The notes under the pieces are model-generated. The model searched no databases. It saw only the letters and a list, made by a program, of their open reading frames with translations, and had not been told where the DNA came from. Positions 22,001 through 37,000 of a stretch of DNA of 64,000 nt are shown here, one piece after another. Location: positions 1,363,340 to 1,427,339 of the forward strand of contig RPFO01000231.1 in NCBI GenBank assembly GCA_009746045.1, written 5' to 3'. Position 1 is the stretch's first letter. Each line of letters opens with the position of its first letter. The stretch comes from Mesostigma viride (lineage: Eukaryota; Streptophyta; Mesostigmatophyceae; Mesostigmatales; Mesostigmataceae). Made by a program: the position numbers and the translations under genes.

Positions 22001-25000
22001 TGAGCAGGGTCCTGGTGCATGCACGCACAGTCCGTGTGCAGTACCTTACATGCGAGCAGGGGATGACATAGGGTCCCATCCTCCCATCTCTGAGAAATCC
22101 TTGGTCGTGCACATACGTGTGCTCTTTTGTCACTTCTCGGCAGGTACCTGTATGACAACCAGCTGTCAGGCACGATCCCAGCGGAGCTGGGGTCTCTATC
22201 CAGTCTGGCCGGCCTGTAAGGGTCCTATCAACCCCAATCATGTTTGCAAACAGTTTATTTTGATATACGGTCATCGAGTGCTTGCGATGGTTGCTGCATG
22301 ATACCGATGCCATTTTTCCCCGGAACCATAAACGTGGAATGGCTGCTCTAGTCTGTGCTTGCAAAACATTTTAAATGAAAGCAGTAGGTAGCACCACGTT
22401 ATCCAGCTGTAGAAGCCCACCAGCCCAAACTGATGCTGCATAAATGCAAGGAGCTGTATAGCTAGTGCTGTCTTCACTGTTCTCGCTACTGTGTTCGTAC
22501 TGAACACTTCCCCTGCCATGAGCAGGGTCGTAGTGCACATACCCACAGCACTCATATCTCGTCCGAGTGCAGGATCATACATCAGAGCAGGGGATGACAT
22601 AGGGTCCCATCCTCCCTCCCATCTCTGAGAAATCTGTGGTCCTTCACCTACCGTGTGCACTTTCGTTACTGCCTGGCAGGGACCTGTATACCAACCATCT
22701 GGTTGGCACGATTCCACCGGAGCTGGGTTCTCTATCGAGTCTGAACAACCTGTAAGGGTCCTGTCAACCCCAATCCTGTTTGCAATCAGCTCATTATTAT
22801 TGTATGACGTCATCAAATGCTTGCGATGGTTGCTGCATGATATCGATGACCATTTTTTCTCTGGAAGCATGAACGTTCAATGGCTACTCTAGTTTGCACT
22901 TGAAAGAATATGGTAACCAGAACCATGTTGTCCCGCTGTAAAAGCCCTCCCGCTGATGTTGCGACAAAGCAAGAAGTTGTACAGTGCTGCGTTGACTGTT
23001 TTCGCTACCTGAAGTGTTTTTGTGCTGAACAACTCCAATAATACTGGCTCTGCCATGAGCAGGTGCAGGTGGACATAAGCCGCGGATGAAATAGGGTCCC
23101 ATCCTCCCACTGAGAAATGTGGCCCTGCAACCACCGTGTGCACTTTTTTTCACTGCCCCGCAGAGACCTGCTTGACAACGAGCTGTCTGGCACTATCCCG
23201 AAGGAGCTGGGGTCTCTAACCAGTCTGCTTCTTCTGTAAGTTTCCGGGCAAACCCAATCCTGTTTCCATTCAGTTCATTTTAATATGACATCATCAAGGG
23301 TTTGGGATGGTTGCTCTGATTACAATTTTTCTCTAGAACCATGAACGTGCAACTGCTGCTCTAGTTTGTGCTTGGAACGAAATGTTAACCAGACCAAAAG
23401 GTAGCACCAGGTAGTACATATGAAGAAGCCCCCCAAACTGATGCTGCAATAACGTAAGGAGTATAGTGTTCTGCGTCTATGATGTCGCTAATGCTTGCTT
23501 TTTCATGCTGATTACCTGCAATAATGCCGGCCCACTGCCGCGAGCAGGTCCTGGAGTGCCCATATCCTGTCCATGTGCAGGTCATACATGCGAGCAGGGG
23601 ATGACATAGGGTCCCGTCCTCCCATCTCTGTATGACAAATCTGTGGTCCTGCATGTACCGTGTGCACCTTTGTCACTTGCCCGGCAGGAACCTGAATACC
23701 AACCAGCTATCTGGCACGATCCCACGAGAGCTGGGGTCTTCATCAGCTCTGCTATACCTGTAAGCATCCTGCCAACACCAATTCTGTTTGCAAGCAGTCA
23801 ATTTCGATTGGACGACATTAGTGCGTGCGATGGTTGCTGCATGATACTGATGACCATTTTTCTCTGGAAGCATGGACGTGCAACGGTTGCTCTCGCTTGT
23901 GCTGGAAGAAGACTGTGAACCAGACCGATAGGTAGCACCACGTAGTCCAGCTGTAGAAGCCCACCAGCCTTAATCTGGGCCTGCAATTGAGCAAGGATCT
24001 GTACAGTGCTGCGTCTACTGTCGTCCCTTATTCTAGTGTACTTGTGCTGAACACCTCCAATAGTGTTGGTACTGCCAAACATATCCCGTCCATGTGCAGG
24101 ACCATAGATCAGAGCAGCAGATGACCTCGGGTCCCATCCTCCCGTCTATGACAAACCTGTGGTCCTGCACATACGTTTGCACTTTTTGCAATGCTGGATC
24201 GGCAGGAACCTGGATACCAACCAGCTGTCTGGCACGATTCCACGGGAGCTGGGGTCTCTTTCCAGTTTGACGGGCCTGTAAGGGTCCTTTCAACCCAAAT
24301 CCTGTTTGATAACTTGATTACGATATCATGAAATGCTTGCGATGGTTGCTGCATGATATCAATGACATGGTTTTTCTGAAACCATGAACATGGAATGGCT
24401 GCCAGTTCATTTGCGAAAAAAAAAATAAAATAAATTACCCGAACAATAGGTAGCACCACGTTGTCTAGCTGTAGAAGCCCACCAGCCTTAACTGATGCTG
24501 CAATGACGCAAGGAGCTGTATTGTGCTGCGTTTACTGTTGTCGCTAATTAATGTGTTTTCGTGCTGACTACCTCCAATAATACCGGCCCACTGCCATGAG
24601 CAGGGTCCTGCTGCGCATATAGACAGTGCCCCTAACCCGTCCATGTGCAGGACCATACATCAGAGCAGCCAATGGCATAGGTTCCCATCCTCCCGTCTCT
24701 GAGTAGTCTGTCTTCCTGCACGTGCCGTGTGTACTTTCGTCACTGCCCGGCAGGAACTTCTGTCCACTCCAATCCTGTTTGCAATCAGATAACTTGACGA
24801 TGACGTCATAAAGAGCTTGCGATGGTTGCTGCATGATACTGATGACCATTTTTCTCTGTAGCCGTGAACGTGCGACGGCTGCTCTAGTTTGTGCTTGAAG
24901 TATTGTGTTAACCAGAACAACAGGCAGCGCCATGTTGTGCTGTAGAAGCCCACCAGCCTAATGTGATGCTGCAATGACGCAAGGAGCTATACAGTGCTAC

Positions 25001-28000
25001 GATTACTGTTTTCACTAATTTTAATGTTTTCATGCTGAACACCTCCAATAGAACCAACACTGCCACGAGCAGGTCCTGAAGCACTATACACACACCGCCC
25101 ATATAATGACCGTGTGCAGGACCGTACATCAGAGCAGGGGATGACATAGGGTCCCATCCTCCCATCCCTGAGTAATCGGTGGTCCTGCACAAACCGTGTG
25201 CTCTTTTGTCACTGCCCGGCAGGAACCTGGATACCAACCAGCTGTCTGGCACGATCCCACGGGAGCTGGGGTCTCTATCCAGTCTGGCCGCCCTGTAAGG
25301 GTCCTGTCAACCCCAATCCTGTTTGATGACTTGATTACGACATCATCAAATAGTTTGCGATTGTTGCTGCATGATATCGATGACCATTTTTCTCTGGAAC
25401 CATGAACATGGAATGGCTGCTAGTATGTTCGCAAAACAAAAAAAAAAGAACAGAAATCAATAGGCAGCACCACGTTGTCGTGCTGTAGTCGCCCACCAGC
25501 CTTAAGTGATGCCGCAATAACACAAGGAGCTATACAGTGCTACGATTACTGTTTTCACTAATTTTAATGTTTTCATGCTGAACACCTCTAATAGAACCAA
25601 CACTGCCGCGAGCAGGTCCTGAAGCACTGTACACAAACTCCCCCTATAATGTCCGCGTGCAGGACCGTTCATCAGAGCAGGGGATGGCGTAGGGTCCCAT
25701 CCTCCCATCCCTGAGTAATCGGTGGTCCTGCACAAATCGTGTGCTCTTTTGTCACTGCCCGGCAGGAACCTGGATACCAACCAGCTGTCTGGCACGATCC
25801 CACGGGAGCTGGGGTCTCTATCCAGCCTGGCCGCCCTGTAAGGGTCCTGTCAACCCCAATGCTGTTTGATAACTTGATTACGACATCATCAAATAATTGC
25901 GATGGTTACCGCATGATCCGGATGACCATTTATCTCTGGAGCCATGAACGTGTAATGGCTGCCAGTTTGTTCGCGGAAAAATAAAAAAAAGAACAATTGG
26001 TATCACCACGTTGTCGTGCTGTAGAAGCCTACCAGCCTAACGTGATGCTGCAATAATGCAAGGAGCTATACAGTGCTGTGTTTACTGTTGTTGCTAACTT
26101 AAACGTTTTCATGCTGAACACCTCTAATAATACCGGCACTGCCGCGAGCAGGTCCTGAAGCACTAAACACAAACTGCCCCTATAATGTCCGCGTGCAGGA
26201 CCATTCATCAGAGCAGGGGATGACATAGGGTCCCATCCTGCCATCTCTGAGTAATCTGTGGTCCTGCATATGCCGCGTGCTCTTTTGTCACTGCCCGGCA
26301 GGAACTTGGATACCAACCAGCTGTCTGGCACGATCCCACCGGAGCTGGGGTCTCTATCCAGCCTGGCCGGCCTGTAAGATTCCTGTCAACCCCATACCTG
26401 TTTGCAATCATCTTATTTTGATATGACGTCATCAAATGCTTACGATTGTTGCTGAATGATACGGATGACCATGTTTCTTTGGAATCATGAACATGCAATG
26501 GCTGCTCTATATCGTGCTTGAATTTAACTGTGAACCAGAACAATCCGCAGCATCGCATCGTCCCGCTGTAGAAGCCCGCCTGCCTAATCAGCACTTGATT
26601 TCAAGGAGCTGACTGTTTTGCATTTGCCGCTGTCGCTAATTATAGTGTTTTTGTGCTAAGCACCTCCAATAACTGCGGCACTGCCATGAGCAGGTCATGG
26701 TGCACTATACACACACCGCCCACATCCTGCCCATGTGCAGGGCCATACATCAGAGCAGGGGATGACATAGCGTCCCATCCTCTCACCTCCTACTGTTGGT
26801 CCTGTACATACTGTGTGCTCTTTTGTCACTGCCTCGCAGCAACCTGGGCACCAACCAGCTGTCTGGCACGATTCCACCGGAGCTGGGTGATCTGTCCAGT
26901 CTGACCGGCCTGTAAGGGTCCTGTCAACCCCAATCGTGTTTGCCATCAGTTTGATTTTATATGCTGTCATCAAGTGTTTGCGATGGTTGCTGCATGATAT
27001 CAATGACCATTTTTCTTTGGAGTGATGAATGTGCAATGGTTGTTGCAGTTCTTGCTTGAAATATAATGGTTACCAGAGCATCAGGTAGCACCACGTACAG
27101 CTGTTGAAGCCCACCAGCCTAAAGTGATGCTGCAATAACGCAAGGAGCTGTACAGTGCTGCATTTACTATTGTTGCTAATTATAGTGTTTTCGTGCCGAA
27201 TACCTCCAAAAATACTGACACTGCCATGAGCAGGTCCTGGAGCACTACACACACACCACCCATATGGTGTCCATGTGCAGGGCCATACATCAGAGCAGGC
27301 GATGACATGGGGTCCCATCCTTCCACCTCCCACTAAACTGTGGTCCTGTATGTACGTACCGTGTGCTCTTTTGTCACTGCCCGGCAGGAATTTGGGTGCC
27401 AACCAGCTGTCTGGCACGATTCCACTGGAGCTGGTGTCTCTATCTAGCCTGGCTGGCCTGTAAGGGTCCTGTCAACCCCAATCCTGTTTGCAATCAGTCT
27501 GATTTTGCATGACGTCATAAAATGCTTGCGTTGGTTGCTGCATGATATCGATGACCATTTTTCTCTGGAGCCATGAACGTGCGATGGCTGCCAGTTCGTG
27601 CTTGAAATGAAATGTTAACCAGAACAACAGGTAGCACCACGTTGTCAAGCTGGAAAAGCCCAGCAGCCTAAACTGACCTGCTGCGTCTACTGTTTTTGCT
27701 AATTTAGTGTTCTTTTGCTTCACACCTCCAATAGAACCAACACTGCCATGAACAGGTCCTGGTGCACTACACACACACCGCCCATATCTTGTCCATGTGC
27801 AGGGCCATACATCAGAGCAGGGGATGACATAGGGTCCCATCCTCCCACCTCCTACTGATCTGTTGGTTCTGTACATACTGTGTGCTCTTTTGTCACTGCC
27901 TCGCAGCAACCTGGGCACCAACCAGCTGTCTGGCACGATTCCACCGGAGCTGGGTGATCTATCCAGTCTGACCGGCCTGTAAGGGTCCTGTCAACCCCAA

Positions 28001-31000
28001 TCGTGTTTGCCATCAGTTTGATTTTATGTGCTGTCACCAAGTGTTTGCGATGGTTGCTGCATGATATCAATGACCATTTTTCTTTGGAGTGATGAATGTG
28101 CAATGGTTGTTGCAGTTCTTGCTTGAAATATAATGGTTACCAGAGCAATAGGTAGCACCACGTACAGCTGTTGAAGCCCACCAGCCTAAAGTGATGCTGC
28201 AATAACGCAAGGAGCTGTACAGTGCTGCATTTACTATTGTTGCTAAATATAGTGTTTTCGTGCTGAATACCTCCAATAATACTGACACTGCCATGAGCAG
28301 GTCATGGAGCACTACACACACACCACCCATATGGTGTCCATGTGCAGGGCCATACATCAGAGCAGGCGATGACATGGGGTCCCATCCTCCCACCTCCCAC
28401 TAAAGTGTGGTCCTGTACGTACGTACCGTGTGCTCTTTTGTCACTGCCCGGCAGGAATTTGGGTTCCAACCAGCTGTCTGGCACGATTCCACTGGAGCTG
28501 GTGTCTCTATCTAGCCTGGCCGGCCTGTAAGGGTCCTGTCAACCCCAATCCTGTTTGCAATCAATTTTTTGTTGTCATATGACGGCATCAACTGCTTGCG
28601 TTGGTTGCTGCATGATATCGATGACCATTTTTCTCTGGAGCCATGAACGTGCGATGGCTGCCAGTTCGTGCTTGAAATGAAATGTTAACCAGAACAACAG
28701 GTAGCACCACGTTGCCAAGCTGTAAGAGCCCAGCAGCCTAAACTGACCTGCTGCGTCTACTGTTTTTGCTAATTTAGTGTTCTTTTGCTTTTAACACCTC
28801 CAATAGAACCAACACTGCCATGAGCAGGTCCTGGTGCACTACACACACACCGCCCATATCTTGTCCATGTGCAGGGCCATACATCAGAGCAGGGGATGAC
28901 ATAGGGTCCCATCCTCCCACCTCCTACTGATCTGTTGGTTCTGTACATACTGTGTGCTCTTTTGTCACTGCCTCGCAGCAACCTGGGCACCAACCAGCTG
29001 TCTGGCACGATTCCACCGGAGCTGGGTGATCTATCCAGTGTGACCGGCCTGTAAGGGTCCTGTCAACCCCAATCGTGTTTGCCATCAGTTTGATTTTATG
29101 TGCTGTCACCAAGTGTTTGCGATGGTTGCTGCATGATATCAATGACCATTTTTCTTTGGAGTGATGAATGTGCAATGGTTGTTGCAGTTCTTGCTTGAAA
29201 TATAATGGTTACCAGAGCAATAGGTAGCACCACGTACAGCTGTTGAAGCCCACCAGCCTAAAGTGATGCTGCAATAACGCAAGGAGCTGTACAGTGCTGC
29301 ATTTACTTTTGTTGCTAAATATAGTGTTTTCGTGCTGAATACCTCCAATAATACTGACACTGCCATGACCAGGTCCTGGAGCACTACACACCACCACCCA
29401 TATGGTGTCCATGTGCAGGGCCATACATCAGAGCAGGCGATGACATGGGGTCCCATCCTCCCACCTCCCACTAAAGTGTGGTCCTGTACGTACGTACCGT
29501 GTGCTCTTTTGTTACTGCCCGGCAGGAATTTGGGTGCCAACCAGCTGTCTGGCACGATTCCACTGGAGCTGGTGTCTCTATCTAGCCTGGCCGGCCTGTA
29601 AGGGTCCTGTCAACCCCAATCCTGTTTGCAATCAATTTTTTGTTGTCATATGACGGCATCAACTGCTTGCGTTGGTTGCTGCATGATATCGATGACCATT
29701 TTTCTCTGGAGCCATGAACGTGCGATGGCTGCCAGTTCGTGCTTGAAATGAAATGTTAACCAGAACAACAGGTAGCACCACGTTGCCAAGCTGTAAGAGC
29801 CCAGCAGCCTAAACTGACCTGCTGCGTCTACTGTTTTTGCTAATTTAGTGTTCTTTTGCTTTTAACACCTCCAATAGAACCAACACTGCCATGAACAGGT
29901 CCTGGTGCACTACACACACACCGCCCATATGGTGTCCATGTGCAGGGCCATACATCAGAGCAGGGGATGACATAGGGTCCCATCCTCCCACCTCCTACTG
30001 ATCTGTTGGTTCTGTACATACTGTGTGCTCTTTTGTCACTGCCTCGCAGCAACCTGGATACCAACCAGCTGTCTGGCACGATTCCACCGGAGCTGGGTGA
30101 TCTATCCAGTCTGACCGGCCTGTAAGGGTCCTGTCAACCCCAATCGTGTTTGCCATCAGTTTGATTTTATGTGTTGTCACCAAGTGTTTGCGATGGTTGC
30201 TGCATGATATCAATGACCATTTTTCTTTGGAGTGATGAATGTGCAATGGTTGTTGCAGTTCTTGCTTGAAATATAATGGTTACCAGAGCAATAGGTAGCA
30301 CCACGTACAGCTGTTGAAGCCCACCAGCCTAAAGTGATGCTGCAATAACGCAAGGAGCTGTACAGTGCTGCATTTACTTTTGTTGCTAATTATAGTGTTT
30401 TCGTGCTGAATACCTCCAATAATACTGACACTGCCATGACCAGGTCATGGAGCACTACACACACACCACCCATATGGTGTCCATGTGCAGGACCATACAT
30501 CAGAGCAGGCGATGACATGGGGTCCCATCCTCCCACCTCCCACTAAAGTGTGGTCCTGTGCGTACGTACCGTGTGCTCTTTTGTCACTGCCCGGCAGGAA
30601 TTTGGGTGCCAACCAGCTGTCTGGCACGATTCCACTGGAGCTGGTGTCTCTATCTAGCCTGGCCGGCCTGTAAGGATCCTGTCAACCCCAATCCTGTTTG
30701 CAATCAATTTTTTGTTGTCATATGACGGCATCAACTGCTTGCGTTGGTTGCTGCATGATATCGATGACCATTTTTCTCTGGAGCCATGAACGTGCGATGG
30801 CTGCCAGTTCGTGCTTGAAATGAATTGTTAACCAGAACAACAGGTAGCACCACGTTGCCAAGCTGTAAGAGCCCAGCAACCTAAACTGACCTGCTGCGTC
30901 TACTGTTTTTGCTAATTTAGTGTTCTTTTGCTTTTAACACCTCCAATAGAACCAACACTGCCATGAGCAGGTCCTGGTGCACTACACACACACCGCCCAT

Positions 31001-34000
31001 ATCTTGTCCATGTGCAGGGCCATACATCAGAGCAGGGGATGACATAGGGTCCCATCCTCCCACCTCCTACTGATCTGTTGGTCCTGTACATACTGTGTGC
31101 TCTTTTGTCACTGCCTCGCAGCAACCTGGGCACCAACCAGCTGTCTGGCACGATTCCACCGGAGCTGGGTGATCTATCCAGTGTGACCGGCCTGTAAGGG
31201 TCCTGTCAACCCCAATCGTGTTTGCCATCAGTTTGATTTTATATGCTGTCATCAAGTGTTTGTGATGGTTGCTGCATGATATCAATGACCATTTTTCTTT
31301 GGAGTGATGAACGTGCAATTGTTGTTGCAGTTCTCGCTTAATTTAAATATAATGGTTACCAGAGCAATAGGTAGCACCACGTACAGCTGTTGAAGCCCAC
31401 CAGCCTAAAGTGATGCTGCAATAATGCAAGGAGCTGTACAGTGCTGCATTTACTATTGTTGCTAAATATAGTGTTTTCGTGCTGAATACCTCCAATAATA
31501 CTGACACTGCCATGACCAGGTCCTGGAGCACTACACACACACCACCCATATGGTGTCCATGTGCAGGACCATACATCAGAGCAGGCGATGACATGGGGTC
31601 CCATCCTCCCACCTCCCACTAAAGTGTGGTCCTGTACGTACGTACGTACCGTGTGCTCTTTTGTCACTGCCCGGCAGGAATTTGGGTGCCAACCAGCTGT
31701 CTGGCACGATTCCACTGGAGCTGGTGTCTCTATCTAGCCTGGCCGGCCTGTAAGGGTCCTGTCAACCCCAATCCTGTTTGCAATCAATTTTTTGTTGTCA
31801 TATGACGGCATCAACTGCTTGCGTTGGTTGCTGCATGATATCGATGACCATTTTTCTCTGGAGCCATGAACGTGCGATGGCTGCCAGTTCGTGCTTGAAA
31901 TGAATTGTTAACCAGAACAACAGGTAGCACCACGTTGCCAAGCTGTAAGAGCCCAGCAACCTAAACTGACCTGCTGCGTCTACTGTTTTTGCTAATTTAG
32001 TGTTCTTTTGCTTTTAACACCTCCAATAGAACCAACACTGCCATGAGCAGGTCCTGGTGCACTACACACACACCGCCCATATCTTGTCCATGTGCAGGGC
32101 CATACATCAGAGCAGGGGATGACATAGGGTCCCATCCTCCCACCTCCTACTGATCTGTTGGTTCTGTACATACTGTGTGCTCTTTTGTCACTGCCTCGCA
32201 GCAACCTGGGCACCAACCAGCTGTCTGGCACGATTCCACCGGAGCTGGGTGATCTATCCAGTGTGACCGGCCTGTAAGGGTCCTGTCAACCCCAATCGTG
32301 TTTGCCATCAGCTTGATTTTATATGCTGTCATCAAGTGTTTGTGATGGTTGCTGCATGATATCAATGACCACTTTTCTTTGGAGTGATGAACGTGCAATG
32401 GTTGTTGCAGTTCTTGCTTGAAATTTAATGGTAACCAGAGCAATAGGTAGCACCACGTACAGCTGTTGAAGCCCACCAGCCTAAAGTGATGCTGCAATAA
32501 CGCAAGGAGCTGTACAGTGCTGCATTTACTATTGTTGCTAATTATAGTGTTTTCGTGCTGAATACCTCCAATAATACTGACACTGCCATGAGCAGGTCCT
32601 GGAGTACTACACACACACCACCCATATGGTGTCCATGTGCAGGGCCATACATCAGAGCAGGCGATGACATGGGGTCCCATCCTCCCACCTCCCACTAAAC
32701 TGTGGTCCTGTATGTACCATGTGCACTTTGTCACTTCTTGGCAGGAATTTGGGTGCCAACCAGCTGTCTGGCACGATTCCACTGGAGCTGGTGTCTCTAT
32801 CTAGCCTGGCCGGCCTGTAAGGGTCCTGTCAACCCCAATCCTGTTTGCAATCATTTTGATTTTGCATGACGTCATAAAATGCTTGCGTTGGTTGCTGCAT
32901 GATATCGATGACCATTTTTCTCTGGAGCCATGAACGTGCGATGGCTGCCAGTTCGTGCTTGAAATGAAATGTTAACCAGAACAACAGGTAGCACCACGTT
33001 GCCAAGCTGTAAGAGCCCAGCAGCCTAAACTGACCTGCTGCGTCTACTGTTTTTGCTAATTTAGTGTTCTTTTGCTTTTAACACCTCCAATAGAACCAAC
33101 ACTGCCATGAACAGGTCCTGGTGCACTACACACACACCGCCCATATGGTGTCCATGTGCAGGACCATACATCAGAGCAGGGGATGACATAGGGTCCCATC
33201 CTCCCACCTCCTACTGATCTGTTGGTTCTGTACATACTGTGTGCTCTTTTGTCACTGCCTCGCAGCAACCTGGGCACCAACCAGCTGTCTGGCACGATTC
33301 CACCGGAGCTGGGTGATCTATCCAGTGTGACCGGCCTGTAAGGGTCCTGTCAACCCCAATCGTGTTTGCCATCAGTTTGATTTTATGTGCTGTCATCAAG
33401 TGTTTGTGATGGTTGCTGCATGATATCAATGACCATTTTTCTTTGGAGTGATGAATGAGCAGTGGTTGTTGCAGTTCTTGCTTGAAATATAATGGTTACC
33501 AGAGCAATAGGTAGCACCACGTACAGCTGTTGAAGCCCACCAGCCTAAAGTGATGCTGCAATAACGCAAGGAGCTGTAAAGTGCTGCATTTTCTGTTGTC
33601 CCTAGTTTGAGTGTTTTCGTGCTGAATACCTCCAATTATACCGACACTGCCATGAGCAGGTCCTGGAGTACAATACTCTCACCGCCCATATCCTGTCCCT
33701 GTGCAAGATCATACAGCAGAGCAGGCGATGACATGGGGTCCCATCCTCCCACCTCCCACTAAACTGTGGTCCTGTATGTACCATGTGCACTTTGTCACGT
33801 CTTGGCAGGAATTTGGGTACCAACCAGCTGTCTGGCACGATTCCACCGGAGCTGGTTTCTCTATCCAGCCTGGCCGGCCTGTAAGGGTCCTGTCAGCCCC
33901 AATCCTGTTTGCAATCAATTTTTTGTTGTCATATGACGGCATCAACTGCTTGCGTTGGTTGCTGCATGATATCGATGACCATTTTTCTCTGGAGCCATGA

Positions 34001-37000
34001 ACATGCGATGGCTGCCAGTTCGTGCTTGAAATAAAATGGTAACCAGTACAATAGGCAGCACCACGTTGTCAAGCTGTAATAGCCCAGTAGCCTAAACTGA
34101 CCTGCTGCGTCTACTGTTGCCGCTAATGATAGCGTTTTGGAGCTGAACACATCGAAGAATACCAGCACTGCCGCGAGCAGGTCCTGGTGCACTATACACA
34201 CACCGCCCATATCTTGTCCATGTGCAGGACCATACATCAGAGCAGCGGATGACATAGGGTCCCAACCTCCCGTCTCTGAGAAGTCTGTGGTCCTGCTCGT
34301 ATCGTGTGCTCTTTTGTCACTGCCCGGCAGGAACTTGGGTACCAACCAGCTGTCTGGCACGATTCCATCGGAGCTGGGTGATCTTTCCAGTCTGGCCGGC
34401 CTGTAAGGGTCCTGTCAACCCCAATCCTGTTTGCAATCAGTTTTTCTGTTCTATGTCATCATCAAGTGCTTGCGATGGTTGCTGCATGAAATCGATGACC
34501 GCTGTTCTCTGGAACGATGAACGAACCATGGGTGCTGCAGTTTGTGCTTGAAATTAAGTTCTAACCAGAGCAATATATACAAGCATGTTCTCAAGCTGTA
34601 AGAGCCCGCCAGCCTAAACTGGACCTGCTGCGTCTGATGTTGTTGCTAATTATAGTGGTTTTGTGCTGAACACCTCCAATAGTACCGGCACTTCCATGAG
34701 CAGGTCCTGGAGCACTGTACATATACACACCACCCATATGATGCATGTCAGTGTGGAGGACCGCACATCAGAGCATTGGATGACACATAGGGTCCCATCC
34801 TGCCATCTCTGAGTAATCTGTGGTCCTGCACATGCCGTGTGCACTATTGTTACTGCCCGGCAGGAACCTGGATACCAACCAGCTGTCTGGCACAATCCCT
34901 CTAGAGCTGGGGTCTCTATCCAGTCTGGCCGGCCTGTAAGGATATCCTGTCAACCCCAATCCTGTTTGCGAAGGCTGCTGCATGAAATCAATTACCATTT
35001 TTCTTAGGAATTATAAACATGCAATTGCTGCTCTACTGTTTTGTGCTTGAAATTGGTTTTCTCTTAATATAGTTTGATTCAACATATGCGGGAAAGATAG
35101 GCCGCTCTGCCTTGGCCTGCATGTGGAAGGCTGTCTGCGACATGGGCTGAGTAATTCGATCTGTACAAAGTGTTTCATGCTCGCCTGAATCTTCTTTATA
35201 TGACCCCGTTGTCTATAAGGGTCGGTGGCTGTTACTTGTCCGAGAAAATTAATTGTAGGTTTTATATGACTTGCTTGCAAAGATTTGTATTTGGATGCAC
35301 CGGCTGAGATTAGCTAGGGACCTGTAGGGTCGGCTGGTTGTTTAGCGAATCTTTGACTGATTTGGTGTTTTAGTGAGTCGTGATTAATTATTGTATAGTG
35401 GACTCGGACCGGCCCAAGGGATCGATGGGCGAGTTTTATGTAATTGTCAGTTTTGAGAACCTTGTACGACTACCTGTACGGTTAACGCACTAACCTGGGG
35501 GTGCGTGGCCACCTTATTTGTAGTGGCGTTTTCAGCACTGTTCAGGCCGGCGCGTGACGAATGCTTGTGTTAATTAATTTAGGATTATGTCAGCTTGTGT
35601 GTCGGCGAACCATGCCTTAGCAAGCTAGGCCGGCAATATTTCTTTTCCCTCCCTCCCATGCACCCTGGAGGCTTCTTGCTTCCGCATGCGCATTGAGAAA
35701 ACTTAAGGCCACTGGCGACTGTTGCATTTGCGGCAGGGCTCCACTTATTGTAAAAACTAACCAGAACAACAGGCAGCACCGTGTTGTCAAGCTGAAAGAG
35801 CCCACCATCCTCAACTGGACCTGCTGCGTCCACTGATGCGCGTGTTATATTGTTTTCGTGCTGAACAACTCCAATAATACTGGCACTGCCATGAGCAGGG
35901 TCCTGGAGCACATATAAGCAGCGCCCATATCCTTTTCATGTGCAGGACCATACACCAGAGCAGCGGATGACATAGGGTGCCAATGATCCTCCTGTCTCTG
36001 AGTAATCTGTGGCCCTGCACATACCGTGTGCACTTTTTGTCACTGCCTGTCAGGGTCCTGGATTCCAACCAGCTGTCTGGCACGATCCCACAGGAGCTGG
36101 GGTCTCTATCTAGTCTGGCCGGCCTGTAAGGATCCTGTCAACCCCAATCCTGTTTGCAATCAGTTTTTCTTGTTATGTGACGGCATCAAGTGCTTGCGAT
36201 GGTCGCTGCATGATATCCATGACCATTTTTCTCTGAAATCATGAACGTGAAAATGCTGCTCTAGTTTGTTCTTGAAATTTAATCTTAACCAGAACAATAG
36301 ATAGCACAATTTTGTCAAGCTGTAATAGCCCACCAGCCTCAACGGGACTTGCTGCGTTTACTGTTGTCGCTTATGATGGTGTTTCTGAGGTGAACCCCAA
36401 TAATACCGGCACTGCCATGAGCACGTCCTGGAGCACATGCACACACCTCCCGAATGATGTCCGTGTGCAGGACCATACATCAGAGCACGGGACGACATAG
36501 TGTCCCCTCCTCCCATCCCTGAGAATCTCTGTGGTCCTGCACATGCCGTGCGCACTTTTGTCACTGCGCTGCAGGAACTTGGATACCAACCAGCTATCTG
36601 GCACGATCCCACCGGAGCTGGGGTCTCTGTCCAGTCTGGCCGACCTGTAAGGGTCCTGTCAACCCCAATCCTGTTTGCAATCAGTTTGATTTTGTATGAC
36701 GCCATCAAATGTTTGCGATGGTTGCTGCATGATACCGATGACAATTATTCAGTGGGTCCATTAACGTGCAGGGGCTGCTCTACTTTGTGCTTGAGTGAAA
36801 ATGGTAACCAGAACTGTAGGCAGCACCTTGTTGTCCAGCTGTAGAAGCCCACCAGCCTAAACTGGACCAGCAATAATGCAACAAGTCGACAGTGCTGCGT
36901 GTACGTTTGTCGCTTATTTAGTGGTTTCGTCCTGCACACCTCCATTCATACCACCACCGTCATGAGCAGGGTCCTGGAGCACATACACATGGAGCGCCCA

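Noticed and set aside
32147-32782. Long minus-strand open frames, many starting MPDSWL or containing SCQTAGW, recurring in almost every unit (up to 211 codons)
   Set aside because: They are the antisense of LRR exons and flanking introns, repeat only because the units repeat, and show no family resemblance. The plus-strand exons have splice sites and a known fold.
26400-33890. Regular spacing suggested a CRISPR-like or satellite array
   Set aside because: Each unit carries a spliced LRR exon with donor and acceptor, and unit length (about 530 bp) is far from CRISPR repeats. It is a coding tandem array.
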